DNA of 64,000 bases from Tessaracoccus rhinocerotis (lineage in GTDB: Bacteria > Actinomycetota > Actinomycetes > Propionibacteriales > Propionibacteriaceae): positions 704,334-768,333 of the forward strand of contig NZ_VKKG01000001.1 in assembly GCF_007197885.1 (NCBI RefSeq), written 5' to 3'. The notes under the pieces were generated by a model. That model was not told the origin of the DNA. It ran no database searches and was given only the letters and a program-made list of their open reading frames with translations. How positions within the stretch are numbered: the stretch's first letter is position 1; the number at the start of each line of letters is the position of its first letter. The position numbers were made by a program, and so were the translations under genes. Of this stretch, positions 32,569-42,611 are shown in pieces.

Positions 32569-34902
32569 ATGCACAAGGACACCACCATGCTCCCCTGGCA
32601 AGACCCCGGCCTCGCTCCCGCCGAGCGCGCCGCCGCCCTGCTCGCCGAGATGACCCTCGAGGAGAAGGCGGCCCAACTGGGCTCCCACTGGCACCGCGCC
32701 TCCGACAAGCCTGTTGACGACGAGGTGGAGACCCATGACGTCGCTCCGATGGAGCACGCCTTCAAGTCCCACCAGAAGACCTGGCAGCAGGCAGTCGTCA
32801 ACGGCATGGGGCACCTCACCCGCACCTTCGGCACCGACCCGGTCAGCGTCCCCGAGGGCCTCGCGCGGCTCGCGTCGCGGCAGGCCGACGTGACCGCGGC
32901 CTCCCGCTTCTCAGTGCCGGCCCTGGCCCACGAGGAGTGCCTCACCGGCTTCACCACGCTCGGCGCCACGGTCTACCCTGCCGCGATCGCCTGGGGAGCC
33001 ACCTGGCGGCCCGAGCTGATCCGGGAGATGGCGCGGGCCATCGGCGAAGACCTCGCCGCCGTCGGAGTCCACCAGGGCCTGTCCCCGCTGTTCGACGTGG
33101 TGCGCGACTACCGCTGGGGCCGCGTCGAGGAGACCACCGGTGAGGATCCCTACCTCGTCGGCACCGTCGGCACCGCGTACGTGCAGGGCCTGCAGGCCGC
33201 CGGCGTGCACGCCACCCTCAAGCACTTCGCCGGCTACGCCGCCTCCCGCGCCGGCCGCAACCACGCCCCCATCTCGATGGGCCGCCGCGAACTCGAGGAC
33301 ATCATCCTGCCGCCGTTCGAGATGGCGGTCCGCGAGGGCGGGGCCAAGTCCGTGATGAACTCCTACTGCGACATCGACGGGGTTCCCGCCACGTCGTCGC
33401 GCTGGCTCCTCACCGAGGTGCTCCGCGAGCGCTGGGGCTTCGAGGGTCCCGTGGTGAGCGACTACTGGTCCATCGAGTTCCTCACCAAGACCCACCGCAT
33501 CGCGCAGAGCCCCGCCCACGCGGCGGCGCTGGCGCTGCGCGCCGGCCTCGACGTCGAACTGCCCGCGACCGGCCCCTACGGTCACCTCCGCTCCGCCATC
33601 GAGCAGGGCCTCCTCGACGAGGCCACGGTGGACACCGCCGTGCTGCGCGTACTGACGCAGAAGGCCGAACTGGGCCTGCTCGACGAGGGTTGGGAGCCGC
33701 TGCAGGGCACGGACTCCGAGCGCGACCTCGACTCGCAGCACAACCGCGACGTCGCCCGCCGGGTCGCCGAGGAGTCGGTGATCCTGCTGGCCAACGACGG
33801 CATCCTCCCGCTCGCCTCGCCGGGCCGGGTCGCGGTCGTCGGGCCCGTCTGGACCGACGTGCGCTCCTACATGGGCTGCTACGCGTTCCCGAACCACGTC
33901 CTGTCCCGCGACGGCGGCAAGGAGACCGGACTCGAGATCGACCGGCTCGACGACGTGCTCCCTGCGGCGCTGGGCGGCGACGTCTCGTTCGCGGCTGGCT
34001 GTGGCTTCACCGACGGGACCGACGAGCAGCTCGCCGAAGCCGTCGAGCTGGCGGCATCGGCAGACGTGACGATCGTCACGGTGGGCGACATCGCAGGCAT
34101 GTTCGGCATCGGCACCTCCGGCGAGGGCTGCGACGTGGCGGACCTGCGCCTGCCCGGCCGGCAGGGCGAACTCGTGGAGGCAGTGCTGGCCACCGGGACC
34201 CGGGTGGTCCTCGTACTGGTCACGGGCCGGCCCTATGCGCTCGGAGAGTACGCCGGCCGCTGCGCCGCCATCGTCCAGGCCTTCATGCCGGGAGTCGAGG
34301 GCAGCGACGTGCTCGCCCGGGTCCTGACCGGTGAGCTGAACCCGTCGGGCCGGCTCCCCATCGGGATCCCCTCGGGCCACGGCGCCCAGCCCGGCACCTA
34401 CCTGGCGCCCTCGCTCGGGTGGTTCTCCGACGGCATCTCCAACCTCGACCCGCGCCCGGTGTTCCCCTTCGGCCACGGCATCTCCTACACGAGCTTCCGG
34501 CTGAACGATGCCGCCGTCTCCGCCCTGGAGATCCCCGTCGACGGCGTCGTTAACTACTCGGTGACGGTCACCAACACCGGCGATCGGGACGGCTCCGAGA
34601 CGGTCCAGCTCTACCTGGAGGACCCGTGGGCGGAGGTCGTGCGACCCCTCAAGCAGCTGATCGGCTACGCGAAGGTGGACATGGCGGCCGGCGAGTCGCG
34701 GCGGCTCACCTTCGAGGTGCACGCCGACCGCACGTCCTTCACGGGCACCGACCTGCAACGCATCGTCGAGCCCGGTGAGGTCCTGCTGTCGGCCGGCCAC
34801 TCCTCGGAGGACAGGCTCGACGGGCTCGCGGTGGTGCTGACTGGAGAGCGCCGCGTCGTCGGCGAGGGCCGCGTGCTCACCACCCCTGTCACCTTCGGGT
34901 GA
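32569..34902 (+). CDS. GH3 family glycoside hydrolase (beta-xylosidase/beta-glucosidase type)
   Basis: 777 residues, or 771 if the ATG at 32587, which has the better AAGGA ribosome site, is used. No signal peptide is seen, so it acts in the cytoplasm on imported oligosaccharides. The (alpha/beta)8 domain contains VHQGLSPLFDVVRDYRWGRVEETTGEDPYLVG, LKHFAGYAASRAGRNHAP and the nucleophile Asp in GPVVSDYWSIEFL. The alpha/beta sandwich and C-terminal fibronectin-III-like domain (from about residue 665, VNYSVTVTNTGDRDGSETVQLYL) complete the standard layout. Context (GH10, sugar importer) favours beta-xylosidase; substrate specificity is inference. Confidence 0.93.
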   Translation: MHKDTTMLPWQDPGLAPAERAAALLAEMTLEEKAAQLGSHWHRASDKPVDDEVETHDVAPMEHAFKSHQKTWQQAVVNGMGHLTRTFGTDPVSVPEGLARLASRQADVTAASRFSVPALAHEECLTGFTTLGATVYPAAIAWGATWRPELIREMARAIGEDLAAVGVHQGLSPLFDVVRDYRWGRVEETTGEDPYLVGTVGTAYVQGLQAAGVHATLKHFAGYAASRAGRNHAPISMGRRELEDIILPPFEMAVREGGAKSVMNSYCDIDGVPATSSRWLLTEVLRERWGFEGPVVSDYWSIEFLTKTHRIAQSPAHAAALALRAGLDVELPATGPYGHLRSAIEQGLLDEATVDTAVLRVLTQKAELGLLDEGWEPLQGTDSERDLDSQHNRDVARRVAEESVILLANDGILPLASPGRVAVVGPVWTDVRSYMGCYAFPNHVLSRDGGKETGLEIDRLDDVLPAALGGDVSFAAGCGFTDGTDEQLAEAVELAASADVTIVTVGDIAGMFGIGTSGEGCDVADLRLPGRQGELVEAVLATGTRVVLVLVTGRPYALGEYAGRCAAIVQAFMPGVEGSDVLARVLTGELNPSGRLPIGIPSGHGAQPGTYLAPSLGWFSDGISNLDPRPVFPFGHGISYTSFRLNDAAVSALEIPVDGVVNYSVTVTNTGDRDGSETVQLYLEDPWAEVVRPLKQLIGYAKVDMAAGESRRLTFEVHADRTSFTGTDLQRIVEPGEVLLSAGHSSEDRLDGLAVVLTGERRVVGEGRVLTTPVTFG

Positions 34903-34931
34903 CGGGGGCGGCCCGCTCGGTCACCGACGGG

Positions 34932-35897
34932 TCACGCAGTCCTGTCGACGAGGTCGTCGCAGTACTGCAGCAGCAGGTCCTTGGCCTCGCCCTCGGGGAG
35001 GATGTCCAGGTGCCGTCTGGCGGACTCCGCCCGGCGGCGCACCTCGGCCCGCGCCCGCTCCATCACGGGGTGGGCGCGGAGCTCCGCGAGGGTGTCGGCG
35101 AGGGCCTCGTCCGAGGTCAGGTCTCCCGCGATCCTCGCCTTCAGCGCCTCGTCGGCCGGATCGTCGGAGGCCGCGAGCATCAGCGTCGGCAGCGTGGGGA
35201 CACCCTCGCGCAGGTCGATCCCCGGGGTCTTGCCGGTCGTGGTGGAGGTGATGTCGATGAGGTCGTCGCTGAGCTGGAAGACGGCTCCCAACTCCTCGCC
35301 GAACGCGCTCAGGGCGTCCAGCACCTCCCCAGGGGCGCTGGCAACCATCCCGCCGAAGCGGGCGGAGGCCGCGATCAGGGACCCGGTCTTGTCCGCGATC
35401 ACCCGCAGGTGGTGCTCGAGCGGGTCGTCGCCCTCGCGGGGGCCGACCGTCTCGGCGATCTGCCCCTGCACCAGTCGGGTGAACGTGGCGGCCTGCAGGT
35501 CGACGAAGTCACGCCCGAGTTCGTTCACCGTCGTGGACGCGCGGGTGAACAGCCAGTCCCCCACCAGGATGGCGACGTGGTTGCCCCACATCACGTTGGC
35601 CGACGGGGTTCCGCGGCGCACCGTGGCGTCGTCCATGACGTCGTCGTGGTAGAGGCTGGCCACGTGGGTCAGCTCCATCACGAGGGCGGCCTTGATCAGC
35701 TCCTCCTCGTCCACGTCCCCGCCGAACCGCGAGCAGACGAACACCAGGGTCGGCCGGAAGCGCTTGCCGCCGGCGGCGATGATGTGCGTGGCCGCCTCGG
35801 AGACGAAGTCCGAGTCGGCCATGGCCACCTCGAGCAGGCGCTCCTCGAAACGCTCGGACAGCCGAGTCAGCTCGTCCGGGTGGACCACCTGTGACAA
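34932..35897 (-). CDS. Long-chain polyprenyl diphosphate synthase (menaquinone tail)
   Basis: 321 residues from a TTG at 35897 with AGGAGGAA four to five bases upstream. Conserved GKRFRPTLV, the first Asp-rich motif LYHDDVMDDATVRRG (DDxxD) and the second in QLSDDLIDITSTTTGKTPGIDLREG are intact, as in heptaprenyl/octaprenyl synthases. It condenses isopentenyl units into the polyprenyl chain used by MenA. It lies 29 bases downstream of nuoN on the same strand, so tail synthesis and complex I are probably in one transcript. The exact chain length cannot be stated. Confidence 0.92.
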   Translation of the reverse strand: MSQVVHPDELTRLSERFEERLLEVAMADSDFVSEAATHIIAAGGKRFRPTLVFVCSRFGGDVDEEELIKAALVMELTHVASLYHDDVMDDATVRRGTPSANVMWGNHVAILVGDWLFTRASTTVNELGRDFVDLQAATFTRLVQGQIAETVGPREGDDPLEHHLRVIADKTGSLIAASARFGGMVASAPGEVLDALSAFGEELGAVFQLSDDLIDITSTTTGKTPGIDLREGVPTLPTLMLAASDDPADEALKARIAGDLTSDEALADTLAELRAHPVMERARAEVRRRAESARRHLDILPEGEAKDLLLQYCDDLVDRTA

Positions 35898-35926
35898 CTT
35901 TCCTCCTCGTTGGCCGACCCGACGGG

Positions 35927-37501
35927 TCAGCGGATGAACTCGGCGGCGCCGTTGAACAGTTCGAGCAGCCCACCGGGCAGGATGCCGAGGACGATCGTAG
36001 CCAACGCGGCCACCACGAGCACGCACCAGGTCCACAGTGACGGCGTGGCGACCTCTGCGGTCTCACCCTCCACCGGGTCCTGGAACCACATGGCGACGAC
36101 GATCTTGAGGTAGAGGAACGCAGCCACGAGGCTGAACACCACCGCGAGGAAGACCAGCCAGCCGTAGCCACCGGCCCAGGCCGCCGCGAACACCGCGAGC
36201 TTGCCGACGAAGCCGGCGGTCGGCGGGATGCCGGCGAAGCTGAGCAGGAACAGCGTCATCACGGTGGCGACGACGGGGTGCGACCTGCCGAGACCGCGCC
36301 AGGCGTTCAGGTGGTTGGCCTCCCCGCCGGAGCGACGCACCATCGTGACGATGGCGAACGCGCCGAGCGTGGCGAAGCCGTAGGCCAGCAGGTAGAAAGC
36401 GATGGAGCCGACGCTGTTGAGGGAGACGTCCTCGGCGGCGGCCACCACTCCGACCGCGCCCACGAGGATGAAGCCCGCGTGCGCGATCGAGGAGTAGGCC
36501 AGCAGTCGCTTTACGTCGGTCTGCACCAGGGCGACGACGGAGCCGACGAGCATCGTGGCGATGGCGACGCCGGTCAGGAGCGGCTGCCAGTCCCAGCGCG
36601 CCGCGCCCAGGGCGACGTAGAAGATGCGCAGCAGCGCACCGACGGCGGCCGTCTTCGTCGCGATGGCCATGAACCCGGTGACGGGCGTGGGGGCGCCGAC
36701 GTAGACGTCGGGGGTCCAGGCGTGGAACGGCACCGCGCCGATCTTGAACAGGAGCCCGACCGCCAGCAGCACCATGCCGGCCAACAGCAGCAGGTTGCTG
36801 CTGGTGCCCTCGGTGATGGCGTCCGCGATCGCGCCCAGCTCGAAACTGCCGGAGTAGCCGTAGAGCAGGGCGGCACCGAACAGGAAGAAGCCCGAGGCGA
36901 ACGCACCCAGCAGGAAGTACTTCAGCGCGGCCTCCTGGCTCAGCAGGCGACGGCGGCGGGCCATGCCGGAGAGCAGGTACAGCGGCAACGAGAGGATCTC
37001 CAGCGCCACGAACAGGATCAGCAGGTCGTTCGAGGCGACGAACAGCAGCATCCCGAACAGCGCGAACACCAGCAGCGGGAAGACCTCCGTGTGCTCGCGC
37101 TTGAGGCGCTCGGCCTCGCGCTCGAGCGGCGACCCGGGGACCGTCGCGGCCGACGCTGCGAACGCGGACTGGCCTCCTCCGACGCCGCGCTCGGCGAACA
37201 GTGCGACGCCACCCAGTCCGAACACCAGCAGCATGGTCCAGAACACGTACGTGGGTCCGTCAGTGACGACCGATCCCATCGCCGCGATGCCGGTCTCGCC
37301 GGCGACCCAGTTGTTGATGGTCAGCCCGAGCGCCGCGACGACGGCGAGACCCGCGATGAACACCTGGACGGCGTAGCGCGCCGTGCGAGGGACGAAGGCC
37401 TCGACGAGGACGCCCACGGCGCCCGCACCCAGGAGCACCAGTAGCGGGGACAGCTGAAGCCATTCCAGTGTCGGCGCAGTGATCTCAAGGATCGTGCTCA
37501 T
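35927..37501 (-). CDS. nuoN: NADH-quinone oxidoreductase subunit N
   Basis: 524 residues, an antiporter-like membrane subunit with about 14 helices. Key proton-path residues lie in the FALFGMLLFVASNDLLILFVALEI region (conserved Glu) and the lysine-bearing LLFKIGAVPFHAWTPDVYVGAPTPVTGFMA. A hydrophilic loop of about 25 residues after helix 3 (GGGQSAFAASAATVPGSPLE) is an actinobacterial feature. It is the last gene of the nuoA-N operon; its start overlaps the nuoM stop by one base. Confidence 0.96.
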   Translation of the reverse strand: MSTILEITAPTLEWLQLSPLLVLLGAGAVGVLVEAFVPRTARYAVQVFIAGLAVVAALGLTINNWVAGETGIAAMGSVVTDGPTYVFWTMLLVFGLGGVALFAERGVGGGQSAFAASAATVPGSPLEREAERLKREHTEVFPLLVFALFGMLLFVASNDLLILFVALEILSLPLYLLSGMARRRRLLSQEAALKYFLLGAFASGFFLFGAALLYGYSGSFELGAIADAITEGTSSNLLLLAGMVLLAVGLLFKIGAVPFHAWTPDVYVGAPTPVTGFMAIATKTAAVGALLRIFYVALGAARWDWQPLLTGVAIATMLVGSVVALVQTDVKRLLAYSSIAHAGFILVGAVGVVAAAEDVSLNSVGSIAFYLLAYGFATLGAFAIVTMVRRSGGEANHLNAWRGLGRSHPVVATVMTLFLLSFAGIPPTAGFVGKLAVFAAAWAGGYGWLVFLAVVFSLVAAFLYLKIVVAMWFQDPVEGETAEVATPSLWTWCVLVVAALATIVLGILPGGLLELFNGAAEFIR

Positions 37502-39015
37502 CAGTTGCCTTCCTCAATCTGCGGGGCGGGGTCCTGGACCCCGACGACGGACATCACACCGGTGGCCGCATCGTCGACGACGTCGAGGATCGGCGACGGG
37601 TAGAACCCGAACACCAGCAGCAGCACCAGGAGCGGGACGACGGCAGCGCGCTCGCGCGTGGTCAGGTCCTCGGTGATGTGTTCCGCGGTCTGGCTCGTGA
37701 CGGGCCCGGTCATGGTCCTGCGGTACATGCTGAGCACGTAGACCGCGGCCAACACCATGCCGATCGTGATGACGGCGGTGTGGATCGGGTAGCGCTGCCA
37801 GGCTCCCGCCATCACCAGGAACTCACTGACGAAGTTCGCCAGGCCCGGCAGGGACAGCGTCGCCAGCCCGGCAATCAGCAGGAATCCGGCGAGCACGGGG
37901 GCCACCTTCTGGACGCCGCCGAAGGCGGAGATCTCCGCTGTGCCGCGCCGGTGGACGAGGAACCCGATCACCAGGAACAGCGCCGCGCTGGAGAAGCCGT
38001 GGGCGAGCATGTAGAAGATGGAGCCCGTCAGGGACTGGGTGGTCATGGCGAAGATGCCGAAGACCATGAAGCCGAAGTGGCTGATGGAGGTGTAGGACAC
38101 GAACCGCAGCAGGTCCTTGGTCCCGAAGGCCATCAGGGCGCCGTAGATCATGGACACGATGGCCCAGACCAGGATCACCGGGGTGGCCCAGCGGCTCGCC
38201 TCCGGGAACACCATCAGGCAGACCTTGATCATCCCGAAGGCACCGATCTTGTCGAGGACGCCCACGAGCAGGGTGGAGGTTCCGGCACGCGCCTGCTCCG
38301 CCGCGTCGGGCAGCCAGGTGTGGAGGCCGACCAGCGGCGCCTTCAGTGCGAACGCGAAGAAGAAGGCGACGAACAGCCAGTTGCCCACGGCGCCGCCGAA
38401 GTCGATCTGCTGCAGGTCGGACAGCAGGAAGCTGACCTGGCCCTGCTGGGCACCGACGGCGTAGACGCCGGCCACGCCAACGAGCATCACCAGGCCACCG
38501 GCCAGGGACACGAGCAGGAACTTCATCGCTGCAGCGCTGCGCTTCGCGCCGCCCCAGCCACCGATGAGGAAGTACATCGGGATCAGGGTCGCCTCGAAGA
38601 CGATGTAGAACAGCAGTAGGTCGCCGGCCATGAACACGTACAGCGCGAAGGTCTGCATCATCAGGGCCAGCGAGAAGTAGGTGCGGCCGGTCCACCGGGC
38701 AGCGGGCGTCTCGTCGACGTTCCACTCCGCGATCATGACCACGGGGACGAGGATCACGGTCAGCAGCACCAGCACACCGCTGAGGCCGTCGAGCTCCAGC
38801 GCGTAGTTGGCGCCGATGGCGCGGATCCAGGGGACGTTCTCGACGAGCGGACCGCCGAGGGACAGGACGAAGGCGACCACGCCGAGGATGGTGGTGGTCA
38901 GGGCGAAGCCCAGACCGACGAGCTTGCCCGTGTTGCCCTTGAGCAGCAGCAGTACCAGGGCGCCCACCAGCGGCAGGAGCGCCAGAATGGTCAGCAGGGG
39001 AATCGAGTTGATCAT
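37501..39015 (-). CDS. nuoM: NADH-quinone oxidoreductase subunit M
   Basis: 504 residues with about 14 membrane helices, an antiporter-like proton channel of complex I. The conserved EATLIPMYFLIGGWGGAKR segment carries the essential Glu. FALKAPLVGLHTWLPDAAEQARAGTSTLLVGVLDKIGAFG carries the conserved Lys and the LHTWLPDAHxxAP-like motif, here read as LHTWLPDAAEQARAG. FVSYTSISHFGFMVFGIF follows. It sits between nuoL (13-base gap) and nuoN (1-base overlap). Confidence 0.96.
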   Translation of the reverse strand: MINSIPLLTILALLPLVGALVLLLLKGNTGKLVGLGFALTTTILGVVAFVLSLGGPLVENVPWIRAIGANYALELDGLSGVLVLLTVILVPVVMIAEWNVDETPAARWTGRTYFSLALMMQTFALYVFMAGDLLLFYIVFEATLIPMYFLIGGWGGAKRSAAAMKFLLVSLAGGLVMLVGVAGVYAVGAQQGQVSFLLSDLQQIDFGGAVGNWLFVAFFFAFALKAPLVGLHTWLPDAAEQARAGTSTLLVGVLDKIGAFGMIKVCLMVFPEASRWATPVILVWAIVSMIYGALMAFGTKDLLRFVSYTSISHFGFMVFGIFAMTTQSLTGSIFYMLAHGFSSAALFLVIGFLVHRRGTAEISAFGGVQKVAPVLAGFLLIAGLATLSLPGLANFVSEFLVMAGAWQRYPIHTAVITIGMVLAAVYVLSMYRRTMTGPVTSQTAEHITEDLTTRERAAVVPLLVLLLVFGFYPSPILDVVDDAATGVMSVVGVQDPAPQIEEGN

Positions 39016-39028
39016 TGTGCCTTCCTCC

Positions 39029-40936
39029 TCAGACCAGCTGTCCGAAGAACACGATGGCCGCGAGGGCCACGATTCCGATGACCAGGGTCAGGCCATAGGT
39101 GCGAACGTAACCGTTCTGGGCCGTCCGCAGCCAGGCCGACAGGCCGCCTGCGAGGGAGGCCGAGCCCATCGTGAGCCCGTCGACGACACCGCGGTCGATG
39201 GCCGCGACGCCCTTCGAGAGGCCGCGCGTGGGCCGGATGATGGCGTGCTCGTTGAGTGCGTCGCCGTAGAGGTCCGCCCGGCCGGCGAGCACCAGTGGGT
39301 TCTTCGTGGTGGGCTCGTTGCGGGGGATCTCGCCCCGGTGCAGGAACCAGCCGACGAGGACGCCGACGATCACGACGGCGAGGGTCAGCAGGCCGATGGT
39401 GGTGAAGTGCACCAGCGGCGTGTCGTGGACCTCGTGGCCGGTGGGCGGCGCGAGCCAGCCCTGGATCCAGCCGTTCATCGCGAGGCCCGCTCCCAGGGAG
39501 GCGATCGCCAGGATGATCAGCGGGACGGTCATCACCAGCGGGGACTCGTGCGGGTGCACGTCGTCGGCCCAGCGCTTCTTGCCGAAGAAGGTCATCACCA
39601 TCAGGCGCGTCATGTAGTACGCGGTGACACCGGCGCCGATGAGTGCCAGCACGCCGAGGACGGTGTTCTGGTCGAAGGCGGCCTCGATGATGTGGTCCTT
39701 GGAGTAGAAGCCGGCGGTGAACGGGAACCCGATGATGGCGAGGTAGCCGGCGGCGAAGGTGATGAACGTGACGCGCATCGCCTTGGACAGGCCCCCGTAG
39801 TGGCGCATGTCCACGTCGTCGTCCATGCCGTGCATCACGGACCCGGCGCCGAGGAACATGTTGGCCTTGAAGAAGCCGTGGGTGATGAGGTGGAAGATCG
39901 CGAATGCGGCACCCACCGGGCCGAGACCCGCGGCCAGCATCATGTAGCCGATCTGCGACATGGTGGATCCGGCCAGGACCTTCTTGATGTCGTCCTTGCT
40001 GGAACCGATCCAGGCGCCGGCGAGCAGCGTGACCGTGCCGACGATCGCGACGGCCGTCAGTGCGATCTCGCTCTGCGCGTAGATCGCGTTGGAGCGGACC
40101 ACGAGGTAGACGCCGGCGGTGACCATCGTCGCGGCATGGATCAGTGCGGAGACCGGGGTCGGGCCCTCCATGGCGTCCAGCAGCCACGACTGGAGCGGCA
40201 CCTGTGCGGACTTGCCGCAGGCGCCGAGCAGCAACAGGAGACCGAGCAGGGTGGCCCAGAACGGGGTCAGTTCCGCGGCGCCGGCGTTCACGTCACTGAA
40301 CGAGCTCGAGCCGAACCAGGCCAGCATCGTGAAGATGGCCATCGCCATGCCGAGGTCGCCGACCCGGTTGACCACGAAGGCCTTCTGTCCGGCGGCGGCT
40401 GCGGAGGGGCGGTGCTGCCAGAAGCTGATCAGGAGGTAGGACGCCAGGCCGACGCCCTCCCAGCCGACGAACAGCACCAGGTAGTTGTCGGCGAGCACCA
40501 GCAGCAGCATGGCCGCGATGAACAGGTTCAGGTACGCGAAGAACCGGCGGCGACGGTCGTCGTGGGCCATGTAGCCGATCGAGTAGATGTGGATCAGGGA
40601 TCCGACGCCGGTGATCAGCAGCACGAACAGGATCGAGAGCTGGTCGACCAGCAGACCGACCTCGATGGTCCAGTTTCCCGTGGACAACCACTCGAACAGC
40701 GGCACGGACGCGGCGCGGGAGCCCTCGTCAGCGGACAGCATCTGACCGAACAGCACCAGCCCGATCGTGAACGAGGCGAGCGGTGCGGCGGTGGCCAGGA
40801 TGTGGCCCCACTTGTCCGAGTAGCGCCCGAGCACGAGCAGCAGGGCCGCGCTGGCCAGCGGGATCGCGATCAGCAGCCAGGCGAGGCTGAACAGCCCACT
40901 GGCCGGGACGGCGTTGACGATTTCCAGGAGTTGCAC
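39029..40936 (-). CDS. nuoL: NADH-quinone oxidoreductase subunit L
   Basis: 635 residues from a GTG. The largest antiporter-like subunit, with about 16 helices. GWEGVGLASYLLISFW carries the key Glu, and GACGKSAQVPLQSWLLDAMEGPTPVSALIHAATMVTAGVYL carries the Lys and is the family signature. The end contains the long lateral helix (region 540-600) and a last anchoring membrane segment. It lies 12 bases after nuoK and translocates protons distal to the peripheral arm. Confidence 0.97.
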   Translation of the reverse strand: MQLLEIVNAVPASGLFSLAWLLIAIPLASAALLLVLGRYSDKWGHILATAAPLASFTIGLVLFGQMLSADEGSRAASVPLFEWLSTGNWTIEVGLLVDQLSILFVLLITGVGSLIHIYSIGYMAHDDRRRRFFAYLNLFIAAMLLLVLADNYLVLFVGWEGVGLASYLLISFWQHRPSAAAAGQKAFVVNRVGDLGMAMAIFTMLAWFGSSSFSDVNAGAAELTPFWATLLGLLLLLGACGKSAQVPLQSWLLDAMEGPTPVSALIHAATMVTAGVYLVVRSNAIYAQSEIALTAVAIVGTVTLLAGAWIGSSKDDIKKVLAGSTMSQIGYMMLAAGLGPVGAAFAIFHLITHGFFKANMFLGAGSVMHGMDDDVDMRHYGGLSKAMRVTFITFAAGYLAIIGFPFTAGFYSKDHIIEAAFDQNTVLGVLALIGAGVTAYYMTRLMVMTFFGKKRWADDVHPHESPLVMTVPLIILAIASLGAGLAMNGWIQGWLAPPTGHEVHDTPLVHFTTIGLLTLAVVIVGVLVGWFLHRGEIPRNEPTTKNPLVLAGRADLYGDALNEHAIIRPTRGLSKGVAAIDRGVVDGLTMGSASLAGGLSAWLRTAQNGYVRTYGLTLVIGIVALAAIVFFGQLV

Positions 40937-40948
40937 TCTTCAGGCCCC

Positions 40949-41248
40949 TTAGAACTTCAGCAGGTTGGCGTCGTCGACGGAGGCCGATCGGCGGGCACGG
41001 TAGACGGCGACGATGATCGCCAGTCCGACCACGACCTCCGCCGCGGCGACCACCATCACGAAGAAGGTGCCCACCTGGCCGTCGAGGTTCCCGTGCTGCC
41101 GGGCGAACGTCACCAGTGACAGGTTGACGGAGTTCAGCATCAGCTCCACGCTCATGAACGCGATGATCGCGTTGCGGCGCACGAGGAACCCGAGGACTCC
41201 GATGGCGAAGAGAATCGCCGAGACCACCAGGTACGGTTCGCTGCTCAT
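40949..41248 (-). CDS. nuoK: NADH-quinone oxidoreductase subunit K
   Basis: 99 residues, three membrane helices. Conserved membrane glutamates are present in [17 protein letters not shown] and [20 protein letters not shown]. With NuoA, J and H it forms the E-channel part of the membrane arm. The start overlaps the end of nuoJ by 4 bases (ATGA). Confidence 0.97.
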   Translation of the reverse strand: MSSEPYLVVSAILFAIGVLGFLVRRNAIIAFMSVELMLNSVNLSLVTFARQHGNLDGQVGTFFVMVVAAAEVVVGLAIIVAVYRARRSASVDDANLLKF

Positions 41249-42063
41249 TCGCTTTCTCCCTCAGCGTCGGAGTGGACCCGTTCGATGGCCTTGAAGGCCC
41301 TGTCGGCGGGGGTGCGCAGTTGGTCGACTGCCACGATCGCGCCTCGAGCGGTGAGCGTCTCCGAGACCGAGGCCTCGGCGACGCTGCCGTCGGGCAGGAG
41401 CGCCGGCGCGTGGATGGCGTTGAAACGGGCGTAGACGCCGGAGTTCGGAAGCACGCCGGGGTGCTTGCCCTCGGCCGCGTAGGCCTCCATGCGCTCCTGG
41501 GCCTGGACGACCTGGGACTTCTTCGCCTTTAGGCGCTCGCCGTGGGCGAGGACCATCGCGCCGACCGCTGCGGTGATCAGCAGGGCGGCGGTGGCCTCGA
41601 AGGCGAACACGTAGCGCGAGAACAGGAGGGCCGCCAGTCCCTCGAGGTTGCCGCCGAACTCCTCGTTGGCGGCCGCGAGGCCTGCAGGCTCGCCCTCGAA
41701 GACCTGGCCGACGGCCATCACGAGCAGCACGGCCAGGCCGATGACGGCCAGGAACGAGGCGACGCGGTGGCCCTTGAGTGTCTCGACCACGGAATCTGAG
41801 GTGTCGACGCCGACGAGCATGACCACGAACAGGAACAGCATCAGGATCGCGCCCGTGTAGACGATGATCTGGATGACGAAGAGGAACGGTGCGTCCTGCG
41901 CGGCGTACATGACGGCCAGCGCGAGCATCACGCCTGCGATGCAGATGGCGCTGTGCACGGGCTTGCGCATCAGGACCATGCCCACCGCCAGCAGGATCGC
42001 GATCGGGCCGCAGACCCAGAAGGCAACCTCACCGGCACTCACCAGTGGGATGAAGGAGGTCAT
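41245..42063 (-). CDS. nuoJ: NADH-quinone oxidoreductase subunit J
   Basis: 272 residues. Five membrane helices occupy the first 175 residues, with the conserved [21 protein letters not shown] helix. A hydrophilic tail of about 95 residues ([42 protein letters not shown]) is much longer than in E. coli NuoJ and is common in actinobacteria. The start overlaps the end of nuoI by 4 bases, and the end overlaps nuoK. Confidence 0.96.
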   Translation of the reverse strand: MTSFIPLVSAGEVAFWVCGPIAILLAVGMVLMRKPVHSAICIAGVMLALAVMYAAQDAPFLFVIQIIVYTGAILMLFLFVVMLVGVDTSDSVVETLKGHRVASFLAVIGLAVLLVMAVGQVFEGEPAGLAAANEEFGGNLEGLAALLFSRYVFAFEATAALLITAAVGAMVLAHGERLKAKKSQVVQAQERMEAYAAEGKHPGVLPNSGVYARFNAIHAPALLPDGSVAEASVSETLTARGAIVAVDQLRTPADRAFKAIERVHSDAEGESE

Positions 42064-42611
42064 TTGGCGGCTCCCTGGGCAGGTGTGCGGGTGTCGGGCT
42101 GTCCGGTCTCGGGCAGCCCGAGGAAGTATGCCTGCTCGTCGTCACCGAGGCGACGCGGGTGCGGCGGCTGCTCCATGCCCGAGATGAGCGGCGCGAGCAG
42201 CTCGTCCTTGGTGTAGATCAGGTCGCGACGGTTGTCGTCGGCGAGCTTGAACTCGTTGGTCATGGTCAGTGCACGCGTCGGGCAGGCCTCGATGCAGTAC
42301 CCGCAGAAGATGCAGCGCAGGTAGTTGATCTGGTACACGTGGCCGTAGCGCTCGCCGGGCGAGAACCGCTGGTCGTCGGTGTTGTCCGCACCCTCGACGT
42401 AGATGGCGTCGGCGGGGCACGCCCAGGCGCACAGCTCGCAGCCCACGCACTTCTCCAGGCCGTCGGGCCAGCGGTTCAGCTGGTGACGCCCGTGGAAGCG
42501 GGGCATCGTGACCTTCTCCTTGCCCTTCTGCGGGTAGCCCTGCGTGAAGGTCTTCCGGAACATGGTGTTGAACGTGACACCGAATCCGGCCCACGGATCG
42601 AAGATGCCCAT
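42060..42611 (-). CDS. nuoI: NADH-quinone oxidoreductase subunit I
   Basis: 183 residues from the ATG at 42611, whose first base is shared with the nuoH stop. Two [4Fe-4S] clusters (N6a, N6b) are bound by [12 protein letters not shown] and [12 protein letters not shown]. The N-terminal amphipathic region ([21 protein letters not shown]) packs on the membrane arm. This is the canonical form, unlike the 101-residue NuoI-like protein encoded at 19190-19495, which lacks that N-terminus. Confidence 0.97.
   Translation of the reverse strand: MGIFDPWAGFGVTFNTMFRKTFTQGYPQKGKEKVTMPRFHGRHQLNRWPDGLEKCVGCELCAWACPADAIYVEGADNTDDQRFSPGERYGHVYQINYLRCIFCGYCIEACPTRALTMTNEFKLADDNRRDLIYTKDELLAPLISGMEQPPHPRRLGDDEQAYFLGLPETGQPDTRTPAQGAAK

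Noticed and set aside
34896-34930. A GGTGAC/GTCACC pairing between the GH3 and polyprenyl synthase genes as a terminator
   Set aside because: The stem is short with a long loop and no U-tract; too weak to annotate.
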